64,000 nt of DNA from Deltaproteobacteria bacterium (GCA_029262455.1 JAJCZJ010000086.1:62001-126000), one strand, 5' to 3'. Numbered from the stretch's first letter, positions 14,900 through 24,834 are shown. The notes: a model not told the origin generated them from the sequence alone. Numbers and translations are program-made.

Positions 14900-17104
14900 T
14901 CAGGCGGAACATCCCCGCAGGCTAGACTGGACGGCGAGGATCAGTTCTGAGATTCTTACCACTCCATCGGCATTCGCATCGATTGATGGGCAGCTTTCGA
15001 TCGCGCCCCTGCCCAAACTGATTCCCACGCTGGTCACGAGTTCCGCCACGCTTACACGACCATCGCCATTGCAGTCGCCAGTGCATGTCGGGGTGATCTT
15101 GGGCGTCGCGGTGTTGGTTGAAGGGACGCTCGCAGTCAAGGTCGCAGTGGCGCTCGATGTCGCAATGGAAGTGGGTGTGAGCGTCTCACTCTCCGTTGGC
15201 GTTGGGGTGGCTGTTGGGGTTGGACGGGACGTCTTGCGCCGCAGTACTTCTTCGACGGCGTCGCGAGCGTCGATCAGTCCAGGCCCGGATAGAGTGTCGA
15301 AACCGGGGCTCTCTATGTCGATCGACGTTCCTTGCAGGATCCCCAGCGCTTCGATTGCACCGAGGTCGGGGTCGGCTTCGAACATCAACGCCGCAACCGC
15401 CGCAGCGTGTGGTGCTGCTGCAGATGTGCCGAAGAAGTTGCGAAAGCCGTCGTTGTCCACGTCGGGAAGTCCGAAGAAACTGGTGTTGGTCCCGTCCGGA
15501 GCCGTCAGTAGAGGGGAGGTTACGAGCCTTGGGGCGTTTTCGAGAGGATCCCCCTGTCCGTCAAAGTAGTAGGGAATTTCGCCGCCGAGGCTACTGAATG
15601 GCTCGACGTTGATTTCCTTCGGATCGCCTTGTTCAGTACCCTGGGTGTCGATCTCGCGGTAGAAGGAAGCTGCGGTGCTGATCACGCCGGGGGCGACCGG
15701 GTGTCCGTAGGCTTGGCTGTGGCGGAATACCTCCTCGTCCCACACGTAGGTGCTGGGAAAGTTGCAAAAGCGTGCGAAGCTCACGATTCGAAAGCGAAGA
15801 TTCTTGTCGCCGCAAACATGGTCGACTGCGAGGTAGACGGTTTGAGCCGCATTGTCCCGGTTGTCGTAGTCGACGATCTCGATTGGATCGCCGCGATTGC
15901 CACGTGTCGTGCTGCACCCCTGGGCGTCGCGGCCGCCGTCTCCGAGGCTGCAGTTGACCAGCGGGTTGTCGTCCGGGCAGACGTAGAGGTCGAGGTCCGA
16001 TCTCGGGCCGGGGCCGAGCGCTCCGGAAAACGGCTCGTTCCATTGCAGGATCATGCGTAGCCCACAAAAAGGTGGGATCGTAATCGGAGCAAAGCGACTG
16101 CCGTTTGAGAACAGATGGTAGTCGTCGCCGGTCGGCGGTGATTCCGTATCGTCGCGATTGGAGAAGTCCGTAAAGTTCTGATCAGCGCCCCAAGTGCCGA
16201 GGTTGCCGATGGCGGAAAAAAACATGACGCCGCTGTCGATGGCGCGCCCTGCAGCTTGGGCGATGATGCCATCCTGAAACATGGGCTCGACGAAATAGAT
16301 TACATCGTCGACGATGATGTCGGCCTCGCATGACACGAGCTCGTCGATGGCGCGAGCGAAAATCGAGGGCGAGGTGAATGCGGTGTAGAATGAGAGGTCC
16401 GCTCCGGGTGCGAGGTCATGGATCAGTTCCGCCATGGCCCGCCCTTCGTCGGAGCTCGGCAGGGGCGGCTCGGCCCCCTCGAGGTCCCTTGGTTCGGCGA
16501 TGACGTTGACGAACTCTGGAAGCTCGGCGGCCGCGTTGAAACGAAACGACTGGTACGTGCGACCACATCCCTCTCCGCCAAAGGTTCCGGGGGCCCGGCT
16601 CGAGAAGGTATCGGAGATCATGCCGATTCGGACTCCCGAGCCATCGACGGCAAATTCTTGTCTGGCGAGATCCGCTCGGATCGAGTTGTCGGCTTGGGAG
16701 AGTGCGTTGCCGACGCTGGCGGCGGCTCCGTAGTTGGGATGGACGGCTGTCACTTCTTTGAGAGCTGCGAGCGCCGGCAGACAATCACCGGGGCAAGTAC
16801 CGAAAACGCGAGCGTTCTCGAAGTCGGCGTGCAAAACATTGAGCCCGCCCTGGCGGAGGGCGTTGAGAATAGTGTGGTCGAGTTTTTCGAGGCGAATGTC
16901 GAGCTCGGGTTGGCCCTCTCTGGTTCGGAAGTGCGGCTCGGTGGAATGCGATCGCGGCGAAGGGCTCAGCAGGACGCGCGCCACGGCGGCAAGATTGGGA
17001 TCGCCCCGATAGACCGGGTCTCCGTCGATTGACGCGGCTTGCGCAAGTGAGGCGATTCGTAGAGCGAAAAGGGTGGCCAGGGCGATTCGAGTAAGTTGGA
17101 TCAT
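14900..17104 (-). CDS. Secreted subtilisin-like (S8-fold) serine protease with EF-hand pair
   Basis: 734 residues with a signal peptide (A-L-A-T-L-F-A-L-R-I-A-S-L-A-Q-A). An S8 core begins near 158 with G-V-R-I-G-M-I-S-D, where Asp165 is the catalytic-Asp position. The serine motif is F-F-G-T-S-A-A-A-P-H-A-A-A-V-A-A-L with Ser561. I find no canonical H-G-T-x-V-A; at its place is S-D-E-G-R-A-M-A-E-L-I-H-D-L-A-P-G-A, with Glu220 where His is expected. This arrangement recurs, as I recall, in a subgroup of S8 homologues. It may mean an unusual triad or loss of activity. A P-T-P-T linker near 640 leads to the Cys-framed EF-hand pair at 673-733 (DCNGDGRVSVAEL and DANADGVVRISEL). Transcribed divergently from the DUF748 gene. 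Confidence 0.8.
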   Translation of the reverse strand: MIQLTRIALATLFALRIASLAQAASIDGDPVYRGDPNLAAVARVLLSPSPRSHSTEPHFRTREGQPELDIRLEKLDHTILNALRQGGLNVLHADFENARVFGTCPGDCLPALAALKEVTAVHPNYGAAASVGNALSQADNSIRADLARQEFAVDGSGVRIGMISDTFSSRAPGTFGGEGCGRTYQSFRFNAAAELPEFVNVIAEPRDLEGAEPPLPSSDEGRAMAELIHDLAPGADLSFYTAFTSPSIFARAIDELVSCEADIIVDDVIYFVEPMFQDGIIAQAAGRAIDSGVMFFSAIGNLGTWGADQNFTDFSNRDDTESPPTGDDYHLFSNGSRFAPITIPPFCGLRMILQWNEPFSGALGPGPRSDLDLYVCPDDNPLVNCSLGDGGRDAQGCSTTRGNRGDPIEIVDYDNRDNAAQTVYLAVDHVCGDKNLRFRIVSFARFCNFPSTYVWDEEVFRHSQAYGHPVAPGVISTAASFYREIDTQGTEQGDPKEINVEPFSSLGGEIPYYFDGQGDPLENAPRLVTSPLLTAPDGTNTSFFGLPDVDNDGFRNFFGTSAAAPHAAAVAALMFEADPDLGAIEALGILQGTSIDIESPGFDTLSGPGLIDARDAVEEVLRRKTSRPTPTATPTPTESETLTPTSIATSSATATLTASVPSTNTATPKITPTCTGDCNGDGRVSVAELVTSVGISLGRGAIESCPSIDANADGVVRISELILAVQSSLRGCSA

Positions 17105-17231
17105 TTCGCGGGCACCCTATCCTGGAATCCGCGCCATTTCGAAGCACCCGCGATGAGGAGTTTGACATGGAGTGCACCGGACCCCCGAGTTGCGGGGCAG
17201 GGCTTGCGTGGTAGGCTCCGGATCGATCCCG

Positions 17232-20051
17232 ATGCCTGACGAGTCCGAAGACCAACCGAGCGGCGCCAGGCCGCGATCTCGTCTCCGGTGGGGGATCCTC
17301 CTTGCGATCTTGCTGCTCGGTATCGCTGCACGAGTGGCGCTGCCGTACTTACTGCGGCCCCAGTTGGAATCCCAGCTCTCGGCTCTGATCGATGGCCGCG
17401 TCTCGATCGCTGTCCTGCGCCTGTCGTTGTTGCAGGGGGTCGTCGGCCTGGAGAGGATCGACGTCTTTTCGGCGGCCGACGAAACGGGAGAACCGGTCGT
17501 TGCATTGGGCGATCTGGAACTCGACCTCTCGTGGGGCGACTTGTTCTCGAAGCGGGTCCGTATCGAAACACTACGGCTTGCGAATCCGACGGTGAATGTT
17601 CGTCGACTGGTGAGCGGCGATGTCAATCTGTCGCGCTTGGTCGTTGCGAGCGAAGAGGACGATGGTGCTTCTGGCGAGCCCAGTGAATGGACCGTCGGTC
17701 TGGACGAAGTTGTACTGGAGTCCGGCGCCTTGCACTTTGTGGACGACGCGGTTGCGGCTAGCGAGCCGATCGCTCTCGAAATCGACAACATCGACATCGA
17801 GCGTGCCGAAGTGGTCGGCCATGTGTACTCGGCGCCGATGCATTTCACTTTGGTTGCGACTGTGTCCGGCGCACCATTCGAAATTTCGGGTGACCTCACG
17901 CAGTCCGACGGTGGCAAGGCGGAGGTAGCGATCACGATGGATCGACTACCGCTGCATCTGGCCCAGCCGTACCTGGATCTGGGCTGGACGGCGGTGGAGG
18001 GCGCGCTGTCCTTGGATCTGGTTTACGAGTTGGAAGGGGAGTCTGTGAGCCGCGTCCGCGGGACGGTCCGGGTGGATGGGGCGAAAATCAGCGTCGAGGG
18101 GCTCGATCGCGCAGCCCTGGCATTGACCGTCGCGACGGATTTGAAGTCGATCGATCTGATCGGCAGGAAGGCTGAAGTCGGCGCGCTGCGTATCGAGTCG
18201 GGGAGTGTAGTGTTGCGGCCGCAGTCGCCAAGTCCGCTTCCCTTGATCGTTCGTGGTGCTGCGCCTGCTGAATCTGAAACGGCGTTGGAAGCGGTCGAGG
18301 CGACGGGTGAACCGGCCGACGCATGGGAGTGGTCGATGGCCGACCTCCAGATCGAAAGCTTCGAGGTGTTTGCGGAGGGCGAGAATACGGCGATCCCCTT
18401 TGCGCTGGGCGTGACGGCCAAGGGGATGACCAGCGCCAAGAGCGGTCGCTTTCCCATCGATGTCCGCGTCAGCGATGGCGATGCCGTGTTGCAGGTTTCC
18501 GGGCAGGCGGGATTCAATCCGATTTCAGCCGACACCGAAATCACTTGGAGCGCCGTCGATATCCCTCGCTGGCTGGCGATTGCGCCCGTCGACGGTGCCG
18601 AGGCCTTGGTCGCCGCGCGCTCGGAAGGCAAGCTGACATTTTCGACATCTTCGGCGGATGGGACCGTCATCGGCGGGTCGCTACAGGTCTCGGCGGTCGA
18701 AGCGCGCGATCCGGGGGAGGATTTCTCGGTCAAGTTGCCGCGATTCGTCGTTGACCTGGAGCGGGTGAGCGTCGCGGAATCGACCGGCGTCGAGGCCCTC
18801 ATCAAACGAGTTAGTATCGAGGAACCCCGCCTGATTCTAACTTTGGAACAGGCCGGACTCGTCCTCCCCGGTGTCGGCGGTGCCGGCGATCCCGGCGATC
18901 CGGGCGCGGCGCCAGCAGTGGCCGAGGATTCTGAGCAGGAAGCGAGCAGTCTATCGGTTCGAATTGGCGAAGTGTCGGTGGCTGGTGGCGAGCTGACGTT
19001 TCACGACAGGACTGTCGTTCCGCCAGCGACGATCGCCCTACAGGATCTAGTGGTGCAGGCCACTTCGGTTGAGATGGCCGGGCCGACTGTCCAGAAGTTT
19101 CGCGTCGGCGTCGGCGAGCGCGGCGGCGGCAAGTTGACGGTCGAAGGCACGTACAAGGACTCCAAGGGCAAGGTGGCGATCGATATGGATTCCTGGACCC
19201 TGGCGCCGTTCAATCCATACGCTGTGACCTACACTGGCGCGGAGGTCGCACGCGGTGGCCTCACGCTGGACACAAAGATCGATATCGATGGGTCGGCCAT
19301 CAATTCTGCGAACAAGTTGGTGCTCTCGCAGTTTGCGGTTTCGCCGCAGGGCGACGGAGACTTCTTTCGCGATCAACTCGGGCTTCCACTCAACTTGGCG
19401 CTCGAGCTGCTGCGCGATGAAAAGGGCGATATCTCATTGGACCTGCCGTTCCGCTCGGGGGCGGTCGATTCGAAGTTGGCGATGGCCGAGCTGCTCGCCA
19501 AAACCCTGAAGACTGTCTTGATGAGCTCCCTCAAAGCGCCTCTCAAACTGCTCGGCGCGGTGACCATCCAAGGCGGCAAGATCGCTGGCTTTGGAGTCGC
19601 TCCGATCGGCTTCGGGGTTGCGACCGCGGAGCCCGATCTCGCAGCGTTGGCTGGCTTGGGCGAGACGTTGAAGACGAAGACCGGGTTGCGGATCGCCGTA
19701 GAGGGCGTGGTGACGAAGGAAGATGAGGCGGCGTTGCGCGAGCGGATTGCAGGGAAGAAGCTGGCATCTGACCATCCTGAGGTCGCGGCTTATCTAGACG
19801 CGAGGCGGGCGGGTGTGGACGCCACTCTGGAGCCGGCTGCGGCGGAGATCCTCCGGCAAGCGGCCTCGTCAGTGACGATACCTCGCGACGACGTTGCAGC
19901 GCTGGCAGACGAGCGCGCCGATACCGTTCGACGGGTGCTGCGCGAGAAGCATGGAGTCGACGCATCGCGGCTCGCGTTGACCAGGTCAGTCGGTCGGGTC
20001 GCGAGTGGCGCGCCCCGGGTCGAAGTCGAGATCGGCGCCGGTGGTTTCTGA
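17232..20051 (+). CDS. DUF748 (AsmA-like) envelope protein
   Basis: About 939 residues. ATG 17232 is preferred over 17172 because it places a short acidic/basic head before one transmembrane helix (W-G-I-L-L-A-I-L-L-L-G-I-A-A-R-V-A-L-P). The rest is long beta-rich repeats typical of DUF748/AsmA-type proteins. The C-terminal part has the family's recognisable segment F-N-P-Y-A-V-T-Y-T-G, D-F-F-R-D-Q-L-G-L-P-L-N-L-A and L-D-L-P-F-R-S-G. The last 130 residues have an OmpA-like flavour (L-R-I-A-V-E-G, R-A-D-T-V-R-R-V-L-R-E-K-H-G-V). Such inner-membrane-anchored periplasmic proteins are linked to lipid transport or envelope integrity. It stands alone, divergent from the protease gene. Confidence 0.85.
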   Translation: MPDESEDQPSGARPRSRLRWGILLAILLLGIAARVALPYLLRPQLESQLSALIDGRVSIAVLRLSLLQGVVGLERIDVFSAADETGEPVVALGDLELDLSWGDLFSKRVRIETLRLANPTVNVRRLVSGDVNLSRLVVASEEDDGASGEPSEWTVGLDEVVLESGALHFVDDAVAASEPIALEIDNIDIERAEVVGHVYSAPMHFTLVATVSGAPFEISGDLTQSDGGKAEVAITMDRLPLHLAQPYLDLGWTAVEGALSLDLVYELEGESVSRVRGTVRVDGAKISVEGLDRAALALTVATDLKSIDLIGRKAEVGALRIESGSVVLRPQSPSPLPLIVRGAAPAESETALEAVEATGEPADAWEWSMADLQIESFEVFAEGENTAIPFALGVTAKGMTSAKSGRFPIDVRVSDGDAVLQVSGQAGFNPISADTEITWSAVDIPRWLAIAPVDGAEALVAARSEGKLTFSTSSADGTVIGGSLQVSAVEARDPGEDFSVKLPRFVVDLERVSVAESTGVEALIKRVSIEEPRLILTLEQAGLVLPGVGGAGDPGDPGAAPAVAEDSEQEASSLSVRIGEVSVAGGELTFHDRTVVPPATIALQDLVVQATSVEMAGPTVQKFRVGVGERGGGKLTVEGTYKDSKGKVAIDMDSWTLAPFNPYAVTYTGAEVARGGLTLDTKIDIDGSAINSANKLVLSQFAVSPQGDGDFFRDQLGLPLNLALELLRDEKGDISLDLPFRSGAVDSKLAMAELLAKTLKTVLMSSLKAPLKLLGAVTIQGGKIAGFGVAPIGFGVATAEPDLAALAGLGETLKTKTGLRIAVEGVVTKEDEAALRERIAGKKLASDHPEVAAYLDARRAGVDATLEPAAAEILRQAASSVTIPRDDVAALADERADTVRRVLREKHGVDASRLALTRSVGRVASGAPRVEVEIGAGGF

Positions 20052-21003
20052 TTGCAGGCGCCGACGCGGCCCGAGGTCGCGGCGACGCGACCCAAGCTGT
20101 CCATCTGGGTTCGGCCGTCTGATTGGCCTACGCCACCGTCGATAATTGGACGGTTTTGGCCGCATGGCGCAAATTTGAATCGCGTCCGCTTTGGCGGCTG
20201 CTTGCGCGGAGCAGTACCTCGTCGACTGAACCCCGTTGGCGGGAGCTAACGCACATTGGCATGGCGCTTGCGCTTGATTCTTCTCACTACGGGAATTGGG
20301 AGAGCGACGATGGAAGAGTTGACGCCTTTTATGGTGCGATGCGTATTGACCGCGGGGGCTTATGGAGCCGCCTGCTGGCTCGGCGTGGCGCTCTTCTAGA
20401 TCCAACGGTGGCGACGGCGGCTTGCCTCGGACTTCCTGCCTGGGAAATTCAGAAGGAGGCGCCGGCAGGTTCAAGCACGCCAGTCCCGTTGAGCATCTCG
20501 CTGGCTCCTAAGTGTAATTTCTCACCGGCATGACCCACCCCAGAGGAAGTTTCTCTCACGGGATGACCCATGGGGTAGAGCGGAAGTCTCACAGCATGAC
20601 CCACCCCGGAGGTGAGGCGGCATCGAGGGTCGCCGAGTCCACAGCCGAGTCGAAAGCCTCCACGCTAGTGGCACCGAAGGAGGTGCAGCCTAGGTCAACT
20701 TAAAACCGCCTAGTCGGCTGTTTCAAATGTGACAATATCGCAAGGACTGTAGACAAATCTTGACCGAGTGGATGGCGGAGCGCTATCAAGTCGACCATGG
20801 GGCGACTAGGCATAAGCAATCGAGACAGGCCGCGAATTGGGACAGTGGGAAAGCATGGGTCCCGAGTAAACATCGAACCTGTGATTCGACCCAAGACTTT
20901 TAGTCGGCGGAATATGTTTCGGTACCTCACGGCCCTGACAAATCTCGATAGGCTTCGATACCGGAACTCGTCACGTCTATTTGGGCACGCTTGGGCGGGT
21001 GTA
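20052..21003. other. Long intergenic region with short repeats and no clear gene
   Basis: Roughly 950 bases separate the DUF748 gene from the likely start of the metalloprotease-like gene. A frame of 136 codons at 20123-20533 has no recognisable domain and weak coding character. A triplicated 33-bp repeat lies at 20521-20616. If the next gene uses ATG 20797 or 20914 instead of GTG 21004, the region is shorter. It could be a decayed mobile element, but no transposase similarity is visible. Confidence 0.4.
20521..20616. repeat. Three imperfect direct repeats of about 33 bp
   Basis: Copies start at 20521, 20554 and 20587. Each has CTCAC (or TCTCAC) followed by [CG]G[CG]ATGACCCA, a run of C or G, then GAGG. 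The first and third share the string GCATGACCCACCCC. The spacing of 33-34 bases is regular. They may be end repeats of a lost element or protein-binding sites. Confidence 0.7.
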
Positions 21004-24000
21004 GTGGCAGGTAAGGGCGTGCGCGTACTGGTGTTGCTCGCGCTGGGCGCGTTCTCGGTCGGTCAAGCTGACGCGGCCACAGTCAGTGGTTGCGCCGCGG
21101 AGTTCCCCGACCGGCAGTGTGGGACGACGACTCTCCAGGTGCAGCTGCAGCCCGGAGGCTTGTTCGCAGCGACTGATGGAGACGGGTTATTTTCCTTCGA
21201 CAATGTTCCTGCCGGGTCTTACACACTGACTGTATTGCCGACCTGCACTTTTGCGGGGTGTTACGATCCTGTTCCAGTCACTGTTGGGGCTTCTGACGTT
21301 GAAGTCTTCGTTCCGATGGAAGTGCCGCCAGGAGGAACCACGTCGGGCACCGGCGGCGGGAGTAGTGGGCCAACTAATCCCGTCGACTTTGCTACGCTGC
21401 AACAGTCTTTCGACCTGGATGTGACGTATATCGAACGAACTCCCAAGTATCGGTCCTATTGCCTCACGGACGATGGCCAGGTTCCTTGCGCGTCGGAATC
21501 CGATCCAATCTGCAAGACGCTGGGGGTAACCAACTGTCAGTGCCCGGGGCCAGACTGTTTGTGTGGGCCCGTTCAGAACGGCAAGCGCACCCCCGCCGTT
21601 GGAGACGATGTGACGTTCATTGCGCACGTCAAGAACAAGGGAGGGGTGGCCGCACCTGGGTTTATGTACACCTGGTGGGTGGGCGGCGTCGTCCACGAGA
21701 CCGGCTCTTATGATCCAGGCCCTTCGGGTCTCGCGCCAGACAATGCTCCGTCGAACCAAGTCGAGGCGCTCATCGCGATGAACACCACTGTTGATTGGCC
21801 GTCAGATTCTCAGAAGGTGAGATTTAGTATCGACAGTACAACAACGGGTACTGACTTGTTCGTTTCGAATAACTCGCTCGAGGTCGATACTCATGCCGTG
21901 CTCGCAGTATTTTATGTCGATGCCAACCCCACAGGCTCTGGACCGGAGCGACTGTATGATGGATTCAATTCCATCCAGCATGGCCTGACGGGCACCTATA
22001 GTTTCGAGGACTGGCTTCAGGAAACGATTCGGCAGGCCAATGCCCGCCTGCGCGCCTCTCAGTACGCGACGGTCGCCCCCGACGGCGCAATCGATCAGAT
22101 GGTAATCGACAACATTGTGATTGTCGCTGGAGGTTTTGGTACCGGCCCTTTCGCCAACGTCACCTATTTCGTCAACCATCAGTACCGGTTCTGTTACGAT
22201 GGCGGTTGGGCGTGGGGCCAGAATGACGACTTCGACTACGTCGATTCCTACGCGAACGATATCGACTGGCCGGGAATCCATGAGCTCGGGCACCAGGTGT
22301 TGTCGCTCCGGGACTTGTACAACATGAACGTCGACTCGGAGGTCCAGATTGAAGTCCAGCACTACTATGGCTTGCCCGTTTTGCTCTCCGAGTTGCCCGA
22401 CGTTTTTCCTTCCGGCCAATGGGGCCTGATGGGAGGGGCCTCGGTGTTTCCGCACGAACCGTTGTTTGACCCATTGAACGAATACTCTCTCTGGTGGAGC
22501 GCCCATTCGGTGGCTGCGCTGAATACGGACGCCCAGGAACGGCGATTCAATCGCGATCTCGGTGGCCGCTTCTTCTGGGATACCCCGGACAAGACCTATC
22601 TGAAGATTGTCGACAATCTTGGGGCCGTGATCCCAGATGCTGAAGTAGAGCTCTTTCAAAGGGACTACGACATGGCCACCCGGATCGCGACAATTGACAA
22701 CATTCGAGAGATTCCGGAGACGCCCGTGGAGACTCTGCTAACCAACGCGGGCGGTATCGTCGAGTTGCCCAATCGTTTCGCGCCGTCGGTCACCGTAGTC
22801 AGCGGTCATACGCAGAAGAACAATCCCTTTGGTGAGATTGATACGAGCGGCCACAACGGTTCGATGATCGTCAAGATCACCAAGGGCAATGAGGAGTGGT
22901 TTCGCTACCTGACGATTGTCGATCTCAATATGGCCTATTGGTCAGGCAACACGACCTCGGCAACGATCACCTTGGGACACCATTTCCAAAGTAATGACGA
23001 CGATCAGGATGAGGTCCCGGCATATTCTGACAATTGCCCAGGTGCGAAAAACACTTCACAGAGTGACGTCGATGCGGATGGGTTTGGGGATGCGTGTGAT
23101 TGCGATCCCAACGACGCGTCGCTCCCTGTTGGTATCGCTCCTGATAGCGATTGTGACGGCATCCCGGATGCGAGTGACGATTGTCCTGGGGAGCAAGACC
23201 TAGGCACCGACGATGACGGTGACGGAGTGGATGATGCGTGTGACAACTGCCTCTACCGCGCCTGGTGCATGCCGATGGACAGTCAGAATCCTGGACAAGA
23301 GGATGCAGATTGTGACGGCGTCGGCGATGTGTGCGATCAGGACGATGTCTGTTCTCTCGTTGGAGACTGCGACGGAGGCGGGACAGTCGTGATCGGCGAG
23401 TTGATCCGCCTGGTGAACATCGCCCTTGGAAATGAGGGTATAAGTGAGTGCCTCAATGGCGACGACAATGGAGACGGTGAAATCAACGTGAACGAGCTCG
23501 TCTTGGCCGTGCGGTCGGCGTTGTCCCCCTGTGTCTGCGCGGGCAATGCCGATCCGTATGTGTGTACACCGAGTGGGGCGACGACGAGTGGAGGCGGAAC
23601 AGAGGCGACGATTTCGATCGGCGATGGGGCGACCATTGTCGGAGGGACGGCCCCGATCGCGATTAGTCTTGATGCATTCCCGCCGGCGATCGGCGGGCTG
23701 AAGGTCGACGTACTCTTTCCCAACGATTCATTGTCGATTGATCCAGCAACGGATTGCACGCTGGATCCGTCGCTCAATCCAGCGTTGATCACGGTTGCCG
23801 CGTCCTTGACGACGACTCCGACACCCCCCGCCGGTAACGACCGAATGAGGGTTATCGTCTTCCCGCCGCCGGGTGGCACCGGGCAGGCGGGGATACCCAA
23901 TGGAGTCGTCGTGAACTGCAACTTCACGGTTAAGGCGTCGGCACCACCGGGTATGGTCTCCCTCGTTGGGGAGTTGGAGGAAGTCTCAACTACTCTTGGC

Positions 24001-24069
24001 GATCAGGTTCTGCCAACGGGCGTGTGGGGTGGCGAGATTACGATTTGTCCGGGCTGCGGCTGTCCATAA
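21004..24069 (+). CDS. Secreted HELGH metalloprotease-like protein with calcium repeats, EF-hand pair and cohesin-like domain
   Basis: About 1021 residues from GTG 21004, chosen because M-A-G-K-G-V-R then makes a clean signal peptide ending Q-A-D-A-A; ATG 20797 and 20914 are in-frame alternatives. Order of parts: a carboxypeptidase-regulatory-like beta-sandwich (about 30-95), and a CARDB-like segment with a cluster of cysteines. Then comes a putative zinc-protease region with H-E-L-G-H at residue 426 followed by Q-V-L-S-L-R-D-L-Y. Residues 663-780 carry thrombospondin-type-3 calcium repeats (D-V-D-A-D-G-F-G-D-A-C and similar). Next is the EF-hand pair (785-845; DCDGGGTVVIGEL, DDNGDGEINVNEL). 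The C-terminal domain (866-1016) reads like a cohesin: I-S-I-G-D-G-A, I-A-I-S-L-D-A, I-G-G-L-K-V-D-V-L-F, V-N-C-N-F-T-V-K, G-E-I-T-I. It could be both scaffold and enzyme. No neighbour in the same transcript. Confidence 0.75.
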   Translation: MAGKGVRVLVLLALGAFSVGQADAATVSGCAAEFPDRQCGTTTLQVQLQPGGLFAATDGDGLFSFDNVPAGSYTLTVLPTCTFAGCYDPVPVTVGASDVEVFVPMEVPPGGTTSGTGGGSSGPTNPVDFATLQQSFDLDVTYIERTPKYRSYCLTDDGQVPCASESDPICKTLGVTNCQCPGPDCLCGPVQNGKRTPAVGDDVTFIAHVKNKGGVAAPGFMYTWWVGGVVHETGSYDPGPSGLAPDNAPSNQVEALIAMNTTVDWPSDSQKVRFSIDSTTTGTDLFVSNNSLEVDTHAVLAVFYVDANPTGSGPERLYDGFNSIQHGLTGTYSFEDWLQETIRQANARLRASQYATVAPDGAIDQMVIDNIVIVAGGFGTGPFANVTYFVNHQYRFCYDGGWAWGQNDDFDYVDSYANDIDWPGIHELGHQVLSLRDLYNMNVDSEVQIEVQHYYGLPVLLSELPDVFPSGQWGLMGGASVFPHEPLFDPLNEYSLWWSAHSVAALNTDAQERRFNRDLGGRFFWDTPDKTYLKIVDNLGAVIPDAEVELFQRDYDMATRIATIDNIREIPETPVETLLTNAGGIVELPNRFAPSVTVVSGHTQKNNPFGEIDTSGHNGSMIVKITKGNEEWFRYLTIVDLNMAYWSGNTTSATITLGHHFQSNDDDQDEVPAYSDNCPGAKNTSQSDVDADGFGDACDCDPNDASLPVGIAPDSDCDGIPDASDDCPGEQDLGTDDDGDGVDDACDNCLYRAWCMPMDSQNPGQEDADCDGVGDVCDQDDVCSLVGDCDGGGTVVIGELIRLVNIALGNEGISECLNGDDNGDGEINVNELVLAVRSALSPCVCAGNADPYVCTPSGATTSGGGTEATISIGDGATIVGGTAPIAISLDAFPPAIGGLKVDVLFPNDSLSIDPATDCTLDPSLNPALITVAASLTTTPTPPAGNDRMRVIVFPPPGGTGQAGIPNGVVVNCNFTVKASAPPGMVSLVGELEEVSTTLGDQVLPTGVWGGEITICPGCGCP

Positions 24070-24167
24070 GAGGGCGCCGCCGTGAAGGAGACATGAAGTT
24101 TGTGAGCATCGTTTGAATAGGGGTGTCGCTGGTCGCGGCTGGTGCCCAGCCTGATTCCTCTTGGCGG

Positions 24168-24635
24168 TCAGTCGATTTGCTTCGCCAGATAGTTTTCCAC
24201 GCCCACCTTGGCGATGAGATCGATTTGAGCCTCGAGCCAATCGACGTGCTCTTCTTCCGATTTGAGAATCTCTTCGAGCAGCTCTCGTGTGCCGTTGTCG
24301 CCTGCTTCCACAGCCTCGGCGATGGACTTGTTGAGGAGCGGAATCGCCTCCATTTCAACCTTGAGGTCGGCTTCGAACTGTTCCGGTACGGTCTCGCCGA
24401 CCTTGACCTTGTTCATGCGTTGCATGTTCGGCACGCCATCGAGGAACAGGATGCGCTCGATGAGCTGGTCAGCGTGCTTCATCTCACCGATCGACTCGGT
24501 GCGGTTGGCTTCCGCGAGCTTGCCCAGCCCCCAGTTGGCGCACATCTTGGCGTGAATGAAGTATTGATTGATGGCGGTCAGCTCGCCCGTGAGGATTTGG
24601 TTGAGTGCCTCGATCAACTTCTTGTTGCCCTTCAT
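24168..24635 (-). CDS. bfr: Bacterioferritin
   Basis: 155 residues, starting at ATG 24635 with GGAGGG eight bases upstream. It is a four-helix ferritin-fold iron-storage subunit. Ferroxidase ligands are visible at the usual positions: Glu18, Glu51 and His54 in G-E-M-K-H-A, and later the E-E-H pattern in K-S-E-E-E-H-V-D-W. Met52 is the heme ligand that distinguishes bacterioferritin from ferritin. Oxidises Fe(II) and stores the mineral in a 24-mer in the cytoplasm. It converges on the metalloprotease-like gene and lies downstream of the bacterioferritin-associated ferredoxin gene, its expected partner. No Fur-like site was seen directly before it. Confidence 0.96.
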   Translation of the reverse strand: MKGNKKLIEALNQILTGELTAINQYFIHAKMCANWGLGKLAEANRTESIGEMKHADQLIERILFLDGVPNMQRMNKVKVGETVPEQFEADLKVEMEAIPLLNKSIAEAVEAGDNGTRELLEEILKSEEEHVDWLEAQIDLIAKVGVENYLAKQID

Positions 24636-24834
24636 CTGAGGGTCCCTCCGTGTTCTCGGTCGGTGAACGACGGCCGAGCGGCATTGCGCCGCGGCAGTCG
24701 TGGTGGCAGGGGCGACTATAGCGTGACTAGTGAAGGGCGGGAATAGTTCCGCCGTCACCTGGCCGACGAACGGTAACGGCTCGACGCCGCGGCCCTACTT
24801 GGCAGCCCGATGCGGCAGCTTCTATGCTGCAGCT

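Noticed and set aside
20123-20533. 136-codon plus-strand frame after the DUF748 gene
   Set aside because: No recognisable domain, odd composition, and it runs into the repeat at 20521; kept only as a doubtful frame.
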